The notes: generated by a model from the letters alone, not told the origin. A stretch of 64,000 nucleotides of DNA from Lentibacillus siamensis (GCF_039522605.1 NZ_BAAADS010000012.1:1-64000); one strand, 5' to 3'; shown: positions 8,604-17,469, numbered from the stretch's first letter. Program-made: numbers and translations.

Positions 8604-9674
8604 ATGAAGCAGGAAACTATGGACATGTTTCAAACATTAACCGAATTGCAGGGTGCACCGGGAAACGAGCATCCGGTCCGAAATTTTATGAAACAGGAAC
8701 TTGACAAATATTCTGATGAACTGATTCAGGATAATCTTGGCGGAGTATTCGGACTCAAGAAAGGAGACGGCGGCCCGCGTGTAATGGTTGCCGGTCATAT
8801 GGATGAAGTTGGGTTTATGGTGACAAAAATTACAAAAAACGGAATGCTTCGTTTTCAGACACTTGGCGGCTGGTGGAGCCAGGTATTGCTGGCACAACGG
8901 GTTCAGGTTATGACAGACAACGGACCGATTACCGGTGTAATTGGGTCGATTCCGCCACATAATTTAACACCTGAACAGCGTAAAAAACCGATGGATATGA
9001 GTAATATGCTGATTGATATCGGGGCCGATAACAAGGAAGACGCTGAGCAAATTGGTGTGAAACCGGGACAGGCTATTTTGCCGATTTGTCCATTTACACC
9101 GATGGCAAATGATAAAAAGATTCTTGCAAAAGCATGGGATAACCGCTATGGCTGCGGACTTTCCATCGAGCTTTTGAAGGAATTAAAAGATGAGAAACTA
9201 TCAAACGAACTGTATTCAGGTGCAACGGTACAGGAAGAAGTAGGTTTACGCGGTGCGCAGGTGGCGGCCAATATGATTAAACCTGATATTTTCTATGCAT
9301 TGGATGCATCCCCTGCTAACGATATGTCGGGTGATGAAAGTGAATTTGGTCAGCTTGGCAAAGGGGCATTACTCCGGATTTTTGATCGAACCATGATTAC
9401 ACATCACGGAATGAGGGACTTTATTCTGGATACAGCGGAATCGAATGATATTCCTTATCAGTACTTTATTTCACAGGGCGGCACAGATGCCGGGCGTGTT
9501 CATTTGTCCAATGATGGCGTTCCATCTGCTGTAGTAGGAATATGCTCCAGATACATTCACACAGCTGCATCGATGATTCATGTGGATGATTATCAGGCTG
9601 CCAAGGAATTAATCGTCAAGCTTGTAAAATCGACGGATCAAAGTACGCTGGATACCATTAAAAAAGCAAATTAA
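8604..9674 (+). CDS. ytoP: M42 family glutamyl/deblocking aminopeptidase (YtoP)
   Basis: A 356-residue M42 metallopeptidase. Metal ligands of the family are visible: VAGHMDEVGFMV (His, near residue 67), KAWDNRYGCG (Asp, ~179), the catalytic pair VQEEVGLRGAQ (~210-215), LDASPANDMSGDE (~232) and a late HTAASMIHVDD (~318). These aminopeptidases form large tetrahedral cytoplasmic complexes that trim peptides from the N-terminus. The B. subtilis orthologue YtoP lies in the same position. The ATG at 8604 has TGGGGGT eight bases upstream. Confidence 0.9.
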   Translation: MKQETMDMFQTLTELQGAPGNEHPVRNFMKQELDKYSDELIQDNLGGVFGLKKGDGGPRVMVAGHMDEVGFMVTKITKNGMLRFQTLGGWWSQVLLAQRVQVMTDNGPITGVIGSIPPHNLTPEQRKKPMDMSNMLIDIGADNKEDAEQIGVKPGQAILPICPFTPMANDKKILAKAWDNRYGCGLSIELLKELKDEKLSNELYSGATVQEEVGLRGAQVAANMIKPDIFYALDASPANDMSGDESEFGQLGKGALLRIFDRTMITHHGMRDFILDTAESNDIPYQYFISQGGTDAGRVHLSNDGVPSAVVGICSRYIHTAASMIHVDDYQAAKELIVKLVKSTDQSTLDTIKKAN

Positions 9675-9680
9675 GTGGAT

Positions 9681-9714
9681 AAAGCTGCTGTCACTGAGGT
9701 GATGGCAGCCTTAA
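9681..9714 (+). terminator. Weak terminator-like hairpin after ytoP
   Basis: Imperfect stem GCTGCTGTCAC / GTGATGGCAGC with a short loop, 10 bases after the ytoP stop. The following CTTAATTTATG is a poor T tract, so termination may be partial. Confidence 0.45.
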
Positions 9715-9758
9715 TTTATGTTGATACTTTTGATATTGGTGGCAAGGGAGTACGTATC

Positions 9759-9852
9759 GAATTCAAGAGATGGAAGGTCACTTTCAAGAGCTTGGGTGCA
9801 ATCTTCAAAAGGTGAAATGCCAACTTCAAGAGTTTAAGCATCATCTTTAATA
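9759..9852 (+). repeat. 21-bp tandem repeat, four to five units
   Basis: The core TTCAAGAG (once TTCAAAAG) recurs at 9762, 9783, 9804 and 9825, an exact 21-base period, with a decayed unit at 9846. Between cores the sequence varies around TTGGGTGCAATC. An in-frame stop makes it non-coding despite the seven-codon period. It sits between ytoP and the DUF84 gene. Confidence 0.85.
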
Positions 9853-9899
9853 TTAAATTTTGAAAAATAATTCGGTGAAACATAAGTGAGGTGTCTGAA

Positions 9900-10403
9900 G
9901 TGAAAATTTTAATTGGATCGAAAAATCCGGCTAAAATTGATGCTGTGGGTTCGGTCTTTAATAATGATAATATTACCGGAATTGAAGTGCCGTCACAAGT
10001 CAGTGCTCAGCCTGTAACGGATGAGGAGACCAGACGCGGTGCGATAAATCGGGCGTGGCGATGTGTCTCAGAATCAACGTGCGACATAGGCATCGGTTTG
10101 GAAGGTGGTGTGATGACACTGGATGGTCAGCTGTATGTAACGAATTGGGGAGCACTCGCTTCTTATGATGGCACTATCATTACGGCAGGTGGTGCGAGAA
10201 TCCAGCTCCCGCATAATTTCTCAGCCAAACTCAATCAGGGATTGGAACTTGGTGACATAATGGACGAGTATGCGAAACGCCAGGATGTGCGAAAAAAAGA
10301 AGGGGCTATTGGCATTTTTACAAATGAACTGATTTCCCGAAAAGAAATGTTTGTCCACGTTGTAAAACTTTTAAAAGGCCAGTATAATTTCAGCCAAAAA
10401 TAA
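9900..10403 (+). CDS. DUF84/YjjX-type inosine/xanthosine triphosphatase-like protein
   Basis: About 167 residues with the ITPase-like opening KILIGSKNPAKIDAV and the family core TRRGAINRAW plus GIGLEGGV (near residues 64-71), as in YjjX-type non-canonical NTPases. The family is proposed to hydrolyse ITP/XTP to keep them out of nucleic acids. I prefer GTG at 9900, because GAGG at 9888 is then properly spaced; GTG at 9891 would add three residues (MSE). It has no exact counterpart at this place in B. subtilis. The 21-bp tandem repeat lies just upstream. Confidence 0.8.
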   Translation: MKILIGSKNPAKIDAVGSVFNNDNITGIEVPSQVSAQPVTDEETRRGAINRAWRCVSESTCDIGIGLEGGVMTLDGQLYVTNWGALASYDGTIITAGGARIQLPHNFSAKLNQGLELGDIMDEYAKRQDVRKKEGAIGIFTNELISRKEMFVHVVKLLKGQYNFSQK

Positions 10404-10438
10404 GCAGCAGAAATTCCGCTGCTTACTTAGCTTCTTAG

Positions 10439-10879
10439 TTATTCGTAAATATATGCCAATACATCAAGTGCCTGGTCAATGTTTTCAACTGTGACATTTG
10501 CTTTGTTTGATAATTCCTTCAGTGGATGTACCAGTGATTCGGGACGTATGATGATGGTTGGTTTATTCATGGAAATTGCAGTACTGGTGTCCATTGCAGT
10601 ATTCCACTGTTTGTAGCTTTCTCCGAATAACGCAATAACTGCATCGGACTTCTGCATCAATACTTCTGTTCTGAAGTTATTGATGTCTGATGCCGCATCA
10701 TCTTTCACTGTTTTGTCCGGTTGCTCGCCTAAAATATCCTCCCCAACATTATCGGATCGTTCATGATTTGTCTGTGGCGACACAAACGTGACAGGCAGAC
10801 TCTTTTCTTTAGCCTTGGCTTTCACCTGTTCGCGCCAGTCGTCATGAATTTGTCCTGCTAAATATACGGTTAATTCCAT
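10439..10879 (-). CDS. ytoQ: YtoQ family protein
   Basis: A 146-residue protein beginning MELTVYLAGQIHDDWREQV, the signature of the YtoQ family, which is related to the nucleoside 2-deoxyribosyltransferase/TIR-like fold. FVSPQTNHERSD near residues 32-43 and SDAVIALFGESYKQWNTAMD near 98-117 look like an active-site-style pocket, the latter having the acidic/asparagine pattern of deoxyribosyltransferases. Function is not established. GGAGGG precedes the start on the minus strand. Its 3' end faces the DUF84 gene, with a small hairpin (AAGCAGC / GCTGCTT) between them. Confidence 0.82.
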   Translation of the reverse strand: MELTVYLAGQIHDDWREQVKAKAKEKSLPVTFVSPQTNHERSDNVGEDILGEQPDKTVKDDAASDINNFRTEVLMQKSDAVIALFGESYKQWNTAMDTSTAISMNKPTIIIRPESLVHPLKELSNKANVTVENIDQALDVLAYIYE

Positions 10880-11016
10880 TAATATTCCCTCCAGTTTCTA
10901 TTTGTCTATTTTCCATGTTATCGTTTTTGTTAAACTTCGCAAGTAAATGTTCTTATCGTAAATTGAGCAAACATACGCAAGGGAAAGTTTTCGCTAGGGT
11001 TGGAAAAACCTACTGC

Positions 11017-11044
11017 TTGTAAAATTCGAAAATCATAGTATTAT
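11017..11044 (+). promoter_or_regulatory. Probable sigma-A promoter for the lipoprotein gene
   Basis: TTGTAA (11017-11022), 16-base spacer, TATTAT (11039-11044), about 40 bases before the start codon. Match is moderate (4/6 in -35, 5/6 in -10). Confidence 0.45.
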
Positions 11045-11082
11045 GTAAAGAGGTAAATTGTACTATTTCAGGGGGAAGAAAA

Positions 11083-11625
11083 ATGGAAAAGAAGTACAAA
11101 TTAACTGTTGCTTTGCTTTTTCTTGCTGCCGTTTTATTTGGCTGCAGTTTTCAGTCGGAAAAGGAAGCAGTAAACGGAGCCGAGAAAACAGCTGAAGCAG
11201 TGTTTAATTCCAATAAAACAATGGAAACAAATCATGAGGTAGATGGATTTTCGTTGTTTTTGCCTGATCGGATGGAAGTAAAAGAAGCGAGCAAAAGCAA
11301 TGTAATTTTAAAAGATGGTGATCAGACATATATTGTTTTTCACAACAGTCTGGAAAACGCAACTAGTCAGTTGGGCTACAAAGCTGCCAAAAAGGATTCA
11401 GCATTGTTGCTTGAGTCGTTTAAAGATGATAAAAAATTTGGTTATATTCGAATCCTTTCTCATGATGAAAAAGATAATTATGAACTGCAGGTTGGAGTTG
11501 GCGGTGTTAAAATTACAACATTTACGACCAAAGACCGTCTTGATAATGATTCAAAGGCACTGATGAAAGTGGCCAGATCAATATCTAATTCCAATCGGAC
11601 AACAGCCACCAACGTGCAGGAATAA
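11083..11625 (+). CDS. Putative lipoprotein of unknown function
   Basis: A 180-residue protein with a lipoprotein signal peptide: basic MEKKYK, a hydrophobic core, and lipobox LFGC with the cysteine at residue 21. After the anchor it has a charged linker, then a mixed alpha/beta domain (EVDGFSLFLPDRMEV ... KDGDQTYIVFHN). I recognise no enzymatic motif. It is predicted to be tethered to the outer face of the membrane. GGGGGAAG lies seven bases before ATG. It is monocistronic by appearance: a promoter lies upstream and a terminator downstream, before ytpP. Confidence 0.82.
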   Translation: MEKKYKLTVALLFLAAVLFGCSFQSEKEAVNGAEKTAEAVFNSNKTMETNHEVDGFSLFLPDRMEVKEASKSNVILKDGDQTYIVFHNSLENATSQLGYKAAKKDSALLLESFKDDKKFGYIRILSHDEKDNYELQVGVGGVKITTFTTKDRLDNDSKALMKVARSISNSNRTTATNVQE

Positions 11626-11629
11626 GTAT

Positions 11630-11668
11630 AAAACCAGCCGAATGCAACAAAGGCTGGTTTTCTTTATA
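11630..11668 (+). terminator. Terminator after the lipoprotein gene
   Basis: Stem AAACCAGCC / GGCTGGTTT with a 12-base loop followed by TTCTTTAT; it begins five bases after the stop codon. Confidence 0.85.
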
Positions 11669-11769
11669 CCATTGATTAGTAATCGTCGGCTTTTTTAATG
11701 TCTGGTTAATGTCTGGTAATTGATTCGAAGCGAAAAGCAAGATATGATTGGAAATGGAGGATGATGAAT

Positions 11770-12087
11770 ATGAAAACTGTAACTTCAATAGAGGAATGGA
11801 ATGAATTGACAAACAATGAAAATGTGATTGCATTATTTACTGCAGGCTGGTGTCCTGATTGCCGTGTAATTGAACCGGAAATGCCGGAAGTCGAGAAAAA
11901 ATATCCGGAATATACATTTTTGGAAGTCGATCGGGATCAATTCATCGACCTGTGCGCTAAGAATGATGTTTTCGGGATTCCAAGTTTTCTTGCGTTTAAA
12001 GACGGAAAGGAAACCGGAAGATTCGTCAGTAAAGACCGTAAAACCAAAGAAGAGATTATGACATTTATTGATGGACTTCCAAGTTAG
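11770..12087 (+). CDS. ytpP: Thioredoxin-like protein YtpP
   Basis: A thioredoxin-fold protein of 105 residues. The redox motif is GWCPDCR (Cys-Pro-Asp-Cys, about residues 26-29), unlike the CGPC of true thioredoxin. The cis-proline loop is FGIPSF, near residue 76. It is expected to be cytoplasmic, since no signal peptide is present. GGAGG at 11756-11760 is correctly spaced for ATG at 11770; the two earlier in-frame ATGs (11761, 11764) are too close. It is 17 bases from ytpQ and forms the ytpP-ytpQ-ytpR cluster known from B. subtilis. Confidence 0.88.
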   Translation: MKTVTSIEEWNELTNNENVIALFTAGWCPDCRVIEPEMPEVEKKYPEYTFLEVDRDQFIDLCAKNDVFGIPSFLAFKDGKETGRFVSKDRKTKEEIMTFIDGLPS

Positions 12088-12104
12088 GAAGGAGGATCTA
12101 TGAC

Positions 12105-12908
12105 GTGAAAATGACAAGCATCAAGATGAAGAAAATACTGGATGAGCGTCTGGCAGGGCCGGCGTACAAAACTTCCTACAACAGGGACAAAGATACGTAT
12201 CGCATAGCCTGGAAAGAGTCCAATCAGGGAATGACGATTACACTTCCGAACGTTGTTGCCAAATATAATGAACGCGGGGAAAAAGCCGTTGATGAGCTGG
12301 TTGAGCACGTCACGGAAGCATTAAGGGTCATGAATGAAGAGCAGGAGCTTACCGGTATGGAGAAAAATATTTATCCGGTTATCCGGGCAACTTCATTCGC
12401 GACAAAAACAAAAGCCGGAGAAAAGCTTGTTTGTAAAGATCATACGGCTGAAACACGGATTTATTATGCACTGGATCTTGGGAAATCGTACCGGCTGATT
12501 GATGAGGCAATGCTGGAAAAAGAAGGTTGGACTCATGATCGGATTGATGAAATTGCCGCATTCAATATTCGTTCCCTGAACAATGATTACAAGAAAGATA
12601 CAGTCGCCGGCAATGATTTTTACTTTGTGGCGAAACAGGATGGTTACGATGCGAGCCGAATCCTAAATGAAGCATTTATGGAAGAGATGAAGGTAAACAG
12701 CAAAGGAGAATTGGCTGTTGCTGTGCCACATCAGGATGTGCTGATTTTTGCGGACATTCAAAATAAGACAGGGTATGATGTGCTCGCACAGATGACGATG
12801 AAGTTTTTTGCGGAAGGCAGAATTCCAATCACGTCACTGCCGTTTATTTATGAAAATAAAGAGCTGGAGCCGATATTTATTCTTGCCAAAAATCGGCCAA
12901 CTGAGTAA
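12105..12908 (+). CDS. ytpQ: DUF1444 family protein YtpQ
   Basis: A 267-residue soluble protein of the YtpQ/DUF1444 family. It has no signal peptide and no membrane helix. Recognisable conserved blocks are the early RDKDTYRIAWK and the late SLPFIYENKELEPIFILAKN. The biochemical function is unknown. GTG at 12105 follows AAGGAGG with about nine bases of spacing; ATG two codons later is an alternative. It is followed by ytpR after 15 bases, so the ytpPQR genes are probably one transcript. Confidence 0.86.
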   Translation: MKMTSIKMKKILDERLAGPAYKTSYNRDKDTYRIAWKESNQGMTITLPNVVAKYNERGEKAVDELVEHVTEALRVMNEEQELTGMEKNIYPVIRATSFATKTKAGEKLVCKDHTAETRIYYALDLGKSYRLIDEAMLEKEGWTHDRIDEIAAFNIRSLNNDYKKDTVAGNDFYFVAKQDGYDASRILNEAFMEEMKVNSKGELAVAVPHQDVLIFADIQNKTGYDVLAQMTMKFFAEGRIPITSLPFIYENKELEPIFILAKNRPTE

Positions 12909-12923
12909 AAGGGGATGGTTTAA

Positions 12924-13526
12924 ATGGACGTTTTTTATAATCCGGATGGAATCGGTGATGTGCTGATACTTCCATTGGACGATGCCAACCGTTATGAGGT
13001 TAAACATGAGAACATTGGTGATATCACCAAAATTACAAATGAAGACAATACTATCGTTGGGTATAACCTTTTCCGTGCTTCCACCAATATTGATCTGCCT
13101 GGAAAAGGTAAAATAGCCTTGACGGAAGACCTTCTTAATCAGTTAAAAAATGTTTTTCAAAAACAAGGTGTGCAGGATTCGCTGGATTTTGATTTAAGAC
13201 CAAAATTCGTTGTTGGCTATGTTAAAACAAAAGATGCTCATGCAGATGCTGATAAATTAAGCGTCTGTCAGGTCGACACAGGCGATGAAACACTTCAAAT
13301 TGTCTGTGGTGCACCTAACATTGATGCAGGTCAAAAAGTTGTGGTGGCCAAGGTAGGTGCGACAATGCCAAGTGGAATGAAAATAAAACCGACAGAACTG
13401 CGTGGGGTTCCTTCGAATGGTATGATATGTTCACAGAAGGAACTGGGGCTGCCTGATGCGCCAAAGGAAAAAGGGATTTATGTTCTTGATGACTCCTATA
13501 GGACAGGCGAGCCATTTGAATTCTAA
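12924..13526 (+). CDS. ytpR: tRNA-binding-domain protein YtpR
   Basis: A 200-residue protein with a C-terminal EMAP/PheT-type tRNA-binding OB domain: VGYVKTKDAHADADKLSVC near residue 93, then IVCGAPNIDAGQKVVVA near 124, and MICSQKELGL near 162. This is the same domain that precedes the catalytic part in PheT (phenylalanyl-tRNA synthetase beta) and CsaA. As a free-standing protein its job is not established; binding structured RNA is likely. The N-terminal ~90 residues are a YtpR-specific domain. A terminator follows. Confidence 0.88.
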   Translation: MDVFYNPDGIGDVLILPLDDANRYEVKHENIGDITKITNEDNTIVGYNLFRASTNIDLPGKGKIALTEDLLNQLKNVFQKQGVQDSLDFDLRPKFVVGYVKTKDAHADADKLSVCQVDTGDETLQIVCGAPNIDAGQKVVVAKVGATMPSGMKIKPTELRGVPSNGMICSQKELGLPDAPKEKGIYVLDDSYRTGEPFEF

Positions 13527-13528
13527 AA

Positions 13529-13566
13529 TTGGGCAACCTGAGTCTCGGACAAGGGTTGCCTTTTGT
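13529..13566 (+). terminator. Terminator of the ytpPQR unit
   Basis: Stem GGGCAACC / GGGTTGCC with a 14-base loop and TTTTGTTT tail, starting three bases after the ytpR stop codon. Confidence 0.85.
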
Positions 13567-13624
13567 TTATCTGATAGGGGGCGAAAAGTGATTTTTTTAT
13601 CTGATGGGTGGCAAGATAAGCCAT

Positions 13625-13775
13625 GTCCAGCTCCAGCGCCCAGCGACTAGCAAACTTCACACTTCCTCACTACGATAAGTCAACATCGGTTCGCTTTCAG
13701 CTCACCGTGTTTCCTTTATCTCATTGCGGAGTGCTCCAGTTTGTACGTCACTAAACGGGCGCTTCCGCTTTTCGC
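13625..13775. repeat. Dispersed Bacillaceae-type intergenic repeat
   Basis: The segment opens GTCCAGCTCCAGCGCCC and closes GGGCGCTTCCGCTTTTC, with a central ACGATAAGTCAAC and TTTCCTTTATC. The ends are inverted (AGCGCCC / GGGCGCT). I recognise this layout from short interspersed repeats common between genes in Bacillaceae genomes; copy number here cannot be seen. It lies between ytpR and sftA. Confidence 0.6.
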
Positions 13776-13851
13776 TTTTCCCCCTACAAAAAAATAAAAA
13801 AACTGATAAAATATGAATAACGTCTACTATTATGGAAATGAGTGAAGATTT

Positions 13852-16116
13852 ATGTGGGATGAAATTAAAAAGAAAGTAAACAACTTTCTTTTTGTTGAAA
13901 CAGAGGAGACAGTGGAAACAGAAGAAACGGAAGAAAAACCAACACGAAAAATTGAGCATAGAAATGACGATATCGAGGCGAAAATGACGTATCGGTATCC
14001 TGAAAAAAAATCATTCCGCTTTCCTGTTATTCCGGATCAGCCAAAAGAGGAAAATACATCAGATATTCCTGCATATGCCCGTAAAAAGAAACGACGATCT
14101 GTACCAGAACGACCTGTATCAGAAAATAAAAAACAAAGACCCACTCATAAACAGCAGGAAAAAAAACAGAATGATTTTTACTCGAAAAAACCTTTTGAAC
14201 CGACACCGGTCCCATCACCGATTTACGGTTATCACGAGCGCAGGAAAGAAAAAGAGGTGGAAGATGTACCCGCCTATCAACGTAAAAGCCAGAAAGAAGA
14301 AACCAGCGCGGAAACATTTGGAACTGAAATTGCTGCAACCAATACATATGCTGACGAGCTTAGGCCGTCCGATCAGATAAAAAATGAGCAACTCGGACAA
14401 AAACAGGTTACTACAGAGGAACCCAAGCAGGACCCGATGCAGGAATCTGTCCAAGGCCCAGTCCGGGAATCTGTCCCGAAGTCGGATACAAATTCGGATA
14501 GGAACCACGCAACGGCTTCAAAGCAAAATGCTAATCCGAAACAGAAACCGAAGAGAAAATTTGACAGGAAGGGAAAGAATGACAAAACAGACGGTAACCA
14601 GAAACCATTGCCGTTTAATGTCATGATGTCAGCAAACGATAAACGAAGGCATCGTGAAAGCAAACCAAAACCCGACAGGAACTTTTCATCTGCCGAACCT
14701 GTCACAAAAACACAATATCCGTCGATACCATATCATTTGTTAAATGACCCTGTTGTAAAGACAGAAAATGATCAAATATGGATGCGGGAAATGAAAGATT
14801 TGCTGGAAAAGACATTAAAGCATTTTAATGTTCGTGCGAAAGTGGTGAATACAACCCGGGGGCCATCTGTGACACGTTTCGAGGTACAGCCGGAGATGGG
14901 GGTTAAGGTCAGCAAAGTAAAAAATCTGAGTGATGATTTAAAACTGAACATGGCTGCGAAGGATATACGTATTGAGGCACCAATACCAGGAAAAAATACA
15001 ATAGGTATTGAGATTCCAAACCGGGAACCGCAAATTGTCGGACTGCAGGAGATTTTTGAAAGCGGGAATTTTAAGCACGAAAAATCTCCGTTAACGATTG
15101 GATTGGGGTTAAGTATTGAAGGAAGCCCACTGATAACAAATATTCAAAAAATGCCACATGGTCTGATCGCAGGTGCAACGGGATCCGGCAAGAGTGTCTG
15201 TATTAATACAATTTTAATCAGTATGTTATATAAAGCCAGCCATGATGATGTGAAGTTTTTGCTGATTGATCCGAAGATGGTTGAACTTGCGCCGTATAAC
15301 GGCATTCCACATCTCATCTCACCGGTCATTACCGATGTTAAGGCTGCAACAGCAGCGTTAAAATGGGCGGTTAAAGAAATGGAAGAACGGTATGATAAAT
15401 TTGTTACAGAAGGTGTAAGGGATGTAGAGCGGTATAATCAAAAAATGGCCAGACAAAACCGACTGGATGAAAAGCTGCCATTTATGGTTATCGTTATTGA
15501 TGAATTGGCAGATCTCATGATGGTATCACCTCAGGATGTGGAAGATGCAATATGCCGGATTGCCCAAAAGGCGCGTGCATGTGGGATTCATCTTCTTCTT
15601 GCAACCCAGCGTCCATCGGTTGATGTCATCACTGGGTTGATTAAAGCCAATATTCCAACCAGGATTGCTTTCAGTGTATCCTCTCAAGTGGATTCACGAA
15701 CGATTATGGATACAAGTGGTGCTGAAAAATTACTAGGCAAAGGGGATATGCTGTTTGTTGAGAATGGAGCAGGAAAGAGTATCCGGCTGCAGGGCGCTTT
15801 TGTCTCGGACGAGGAAATCGAGCGGATAACGGACTATGCAAGGAATATTGCAGAACCAGAGTACGCATTTGAGCAGGAACAGTTATTGGAACAGATTTCA
15901 CATGAAGATCATGAAGATGATTTGCTGCAGGATGCAATCAGATTTGTGGTCAGCCAGAACAGTGCAAGTACATCTCTGCTTCAGCGTCATTTTAAAATTG
16001 GGTATAACCGTGCAGCGCGGCTGATGGATGCGATGGAAAGCAAAGGGATTATTGCACAGCAGAACGGGAGCAAACCCCGGGATGTTCTTGTATCAGAAGC
16101 CCAGATTGAAACATAA
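13852..16116 (+). CDS. sftA: DNA translocase SftA (FtsK/SpoIIIE family)
   Basis: A 754-residue FtsK-type ATPase without N-terminal membrane helices, which separates SftA from SpoIIIE. Residues ~15-290 are a long charged, low-complexity linker rich in Lys, Gln, Glu and Pro. The alpha/beta motor follows: Walker A GATGSGKS at residues 441-448, Walker B VIVIDELADLM near 545-555, and the LLLATQRPSVDVITG motif near 583. The C-terminal winged-helix gamma domain (~690-750) senses DNA polarity. It moves trapped chromosomal DNA away from the closing septum. B. subtilis SftA is longer, so the linker is shorter here. Order sftA-murC is conserved, although here an NAPRTase gene intervenes. Confidence 0.93.
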   Translation: MWDEIKKKVNNFLFVETEETVETEETEEKPTRKIEHRNDDIEAKMTYRYPEKKSFRFPVIPDQPKEENTSDIPAYARKKKRRSVPERPVSENKKQRPTHKQQEKKQNDFYSKKPFEPTPVPSPIYGYHERRKEKEVEDVPAYQRKSQKEETSAETFGTEIAATNTYADELRPSDQIKNEQLGQKQVTTEEPKQDPMQESVQGPVRESVPKSDTNSDRNHATASKQNANPKQKPKRKFDRKGKNDKTDGNQKPLPFNVMMSANDKRRHRESKPKPDRNFSSAEPVTKTQYPSIPYHLLNDPVVKTENDQIWMREMKDLLEKTLKHFNVRAKVVNTTRGPSVTRFEVQPEMGVKVSKVKNLSDDLKLNMAAKDIRIEAPIPGKNTIGIEIPNREPQIVGLQEIFESGNFKHEKSPLTIGLGLSIEGSPLITNIQKMPHGLIAGATGSGKSVCINTILISMLYKASHDDVKFLLIDPKMVELAPYNGIPHLISPVITDVKAATAALKWAVKEMEERYDKFVTEGVRDVERYNQKMARQNRLDEKLPFMVIVIDELADLMMVSPQDVEDAICRIAQKARACGIHLLLATQRPSVDVITGLIKANIPTRIAFSVSSQVDSRTIMDTSGAEKLLGKGDMLFVENGAGKSIRLQGAFVSDEEIERITDYARNIAEPEYAFEQEQLLEQISHEDHEDDLLQDAIRFVVSQNSASTSLLQRHFKIGYNRAARLMDAMESKGIIAQQNGSKPRDVLVSEAQIET

Positions 16117-16230
16117 CGATGAACAGCGGTATGCGGTTTGATAAAATTACGGTGATAATATTTCATTGCAGGTTGTAAATAAGGACTTTGCAGATATATA
16201 AACCTGCATCGACAAGAGGAGATAACTGTT

Positions 16231-17349
16231 ATGAAGGAAATTGAGCAAAAGTTGGATGGAACGATTAAAAGGTTGACAAATAAAACATTTAAATTTGATG
16301 AACGAATAAAAGAGGGTTGGTTTTCAGCCGTATATTTTTTGAAAACAAAGGAGATGGCTGAAAAAAAGCTTCCGAATAATCATGTTACCATGCAATTTTT
16401 TCAGAAAGGAAGCAATGCAGTACTTTGTGGAACAGATGAAGCTATCGCTCTGGTACATACATTTGCAGATAATCCGGAGACGCTTAAGATACGCTCTTTG
16501 AAGGATGGGGATAAGATAACTCCATACGAAACTGTTCTTACGATTTCCGGCTCCTATCAGCAGTTTGGTTTTCTGGAAGGGATTATAGATGGTATTCTGG
16601 CAAGAAGAACATCGGTGGCGACGAATGTATATAATGTGGTAAAAGCGGCCAGTTCCTCTGGAAAACAAAAGCCAATCATTTTCATGGGTGACCGGGATGA
16701 TCATTACACCCAGCAGGCCGGAGACGGTTATGCAGCATTCATTGGCGGGTCGACTGCACAGGCTACACATGCGATGAATGAATGGTGGGGTAAACACGGA
16801 ATGGGAACAATGCCGCACGCTATGATTCAGATGTTCCGGGGGGATGTTGTGGCAGCAACACAGGCATATCATGAAATGTTTCCCGAAGATGACCTTGTTA
16901 CACTTGTTGACTATAACAATGACGTTATTACAGATTCACTAAAGGTTGCCAAAATTTTTGGGAAAGACCTAAAGGGAGTGCGTATTGATACTTCCAGAAC
17001 ACTCGTCGATAAGTACTTTTTGCGGAATCATCACCTGATGGGTACATTCGACCCAAGAGGTGTCAATCCGGAGCTGGTGTTTGCGCTTCGTAAAGCACTT
17101 GATGACGAAGGTTTTTCACATGTGAATATCGTTGTGACCGGAGGATTTACCGAGAAACGAATCAGTCATTTTGAAGAGCTGGGAGTTCCGGTCGATATGT
17201 ATGGTGTTGGCGGAAATCTTTTAAAAATTCATATCGGCTTTACCGGTGACAATGTTTTGCTGAATGGGACGCGGGAGGCGAAAGAAGGCCGGCGCTATCG
17301 CCCCAACCCGTTAATGGAACAAGTGGAATTCCACCCGCAAAATGATTAA
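16231..17349 (+). CDS. pncB: Nicotinate phosphoribosyltransferase
   Basis: A 372-residue NAPRTase of the short class. It joins nicotinate and PRPP to make nicotinate mononucleotide for NAD salvage. The barrel carries the family blocks FLEGIIDGILARRTSVATN (near residues 112-130), GDRDDHY (~153), GGSTAQATHAMNEWW (~172-186), VRIDTS (~250), VTGGFTEKRI (~305) and the PRPP/phosphate loop VGGNLLK (~330). ATG at 16231 follows AGAGGAG. An inverted repeat lies upstream at 16167-16208. The gene sits between sftA and murC, where I do not expect it in B. subtilis, so it is an insertion into the conserved order. The symbol is by function, not by orthology. Confidence 0.87.
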   Translation: MKEIEQKLDGTIKRLTNKTFKFDERIKEGWFSAVYFLKTKEMAEKKLPNNHVTMQFFQKGSNAVLCGTDEAIALVHTFADNPETLKIRSLKDGDKITPYETVLTISGSYQQFGFLEGIIDGILARRTSVATNVYNVVKAASSSGKQKPIIFMGDRDDHYTQQAGDGYAAFIGGSTAQATHAMNEWWGKHGMGTMPHAMIQMFRGDVVAATQAYHEMFPEDDLVTLVDYNNDVITDSLKVAKIFGKDLKGVRIDTSRTLVDKYFLRNHHLMGTFDPRGVNPELVFALRKALDDEGFSHVNIVVTGGFTEKRISHFEELGVPVDMYGVGGNLLKIHIGFTGDNVLLNGTREAKEGRRYRPNPLMEQVEFHPQND

Positions 17350-17469
17350 TGCAATAAAATTTATTTTACACCTGGGAAAGTTTTGCTATAATTATTTAGT
17401 AACTGTTTAAATAAATAAGATTGTATTAAATTATAGTGGTTTTTATATATTTTTTGGAGGTTCTTTTTT

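Noticed and set aside
9759..9852. CRISPR-like array
   Set aside because: The unit is only 21 bases in total with an eight-base core and no unique spacers, and there are no cas genes nearby.
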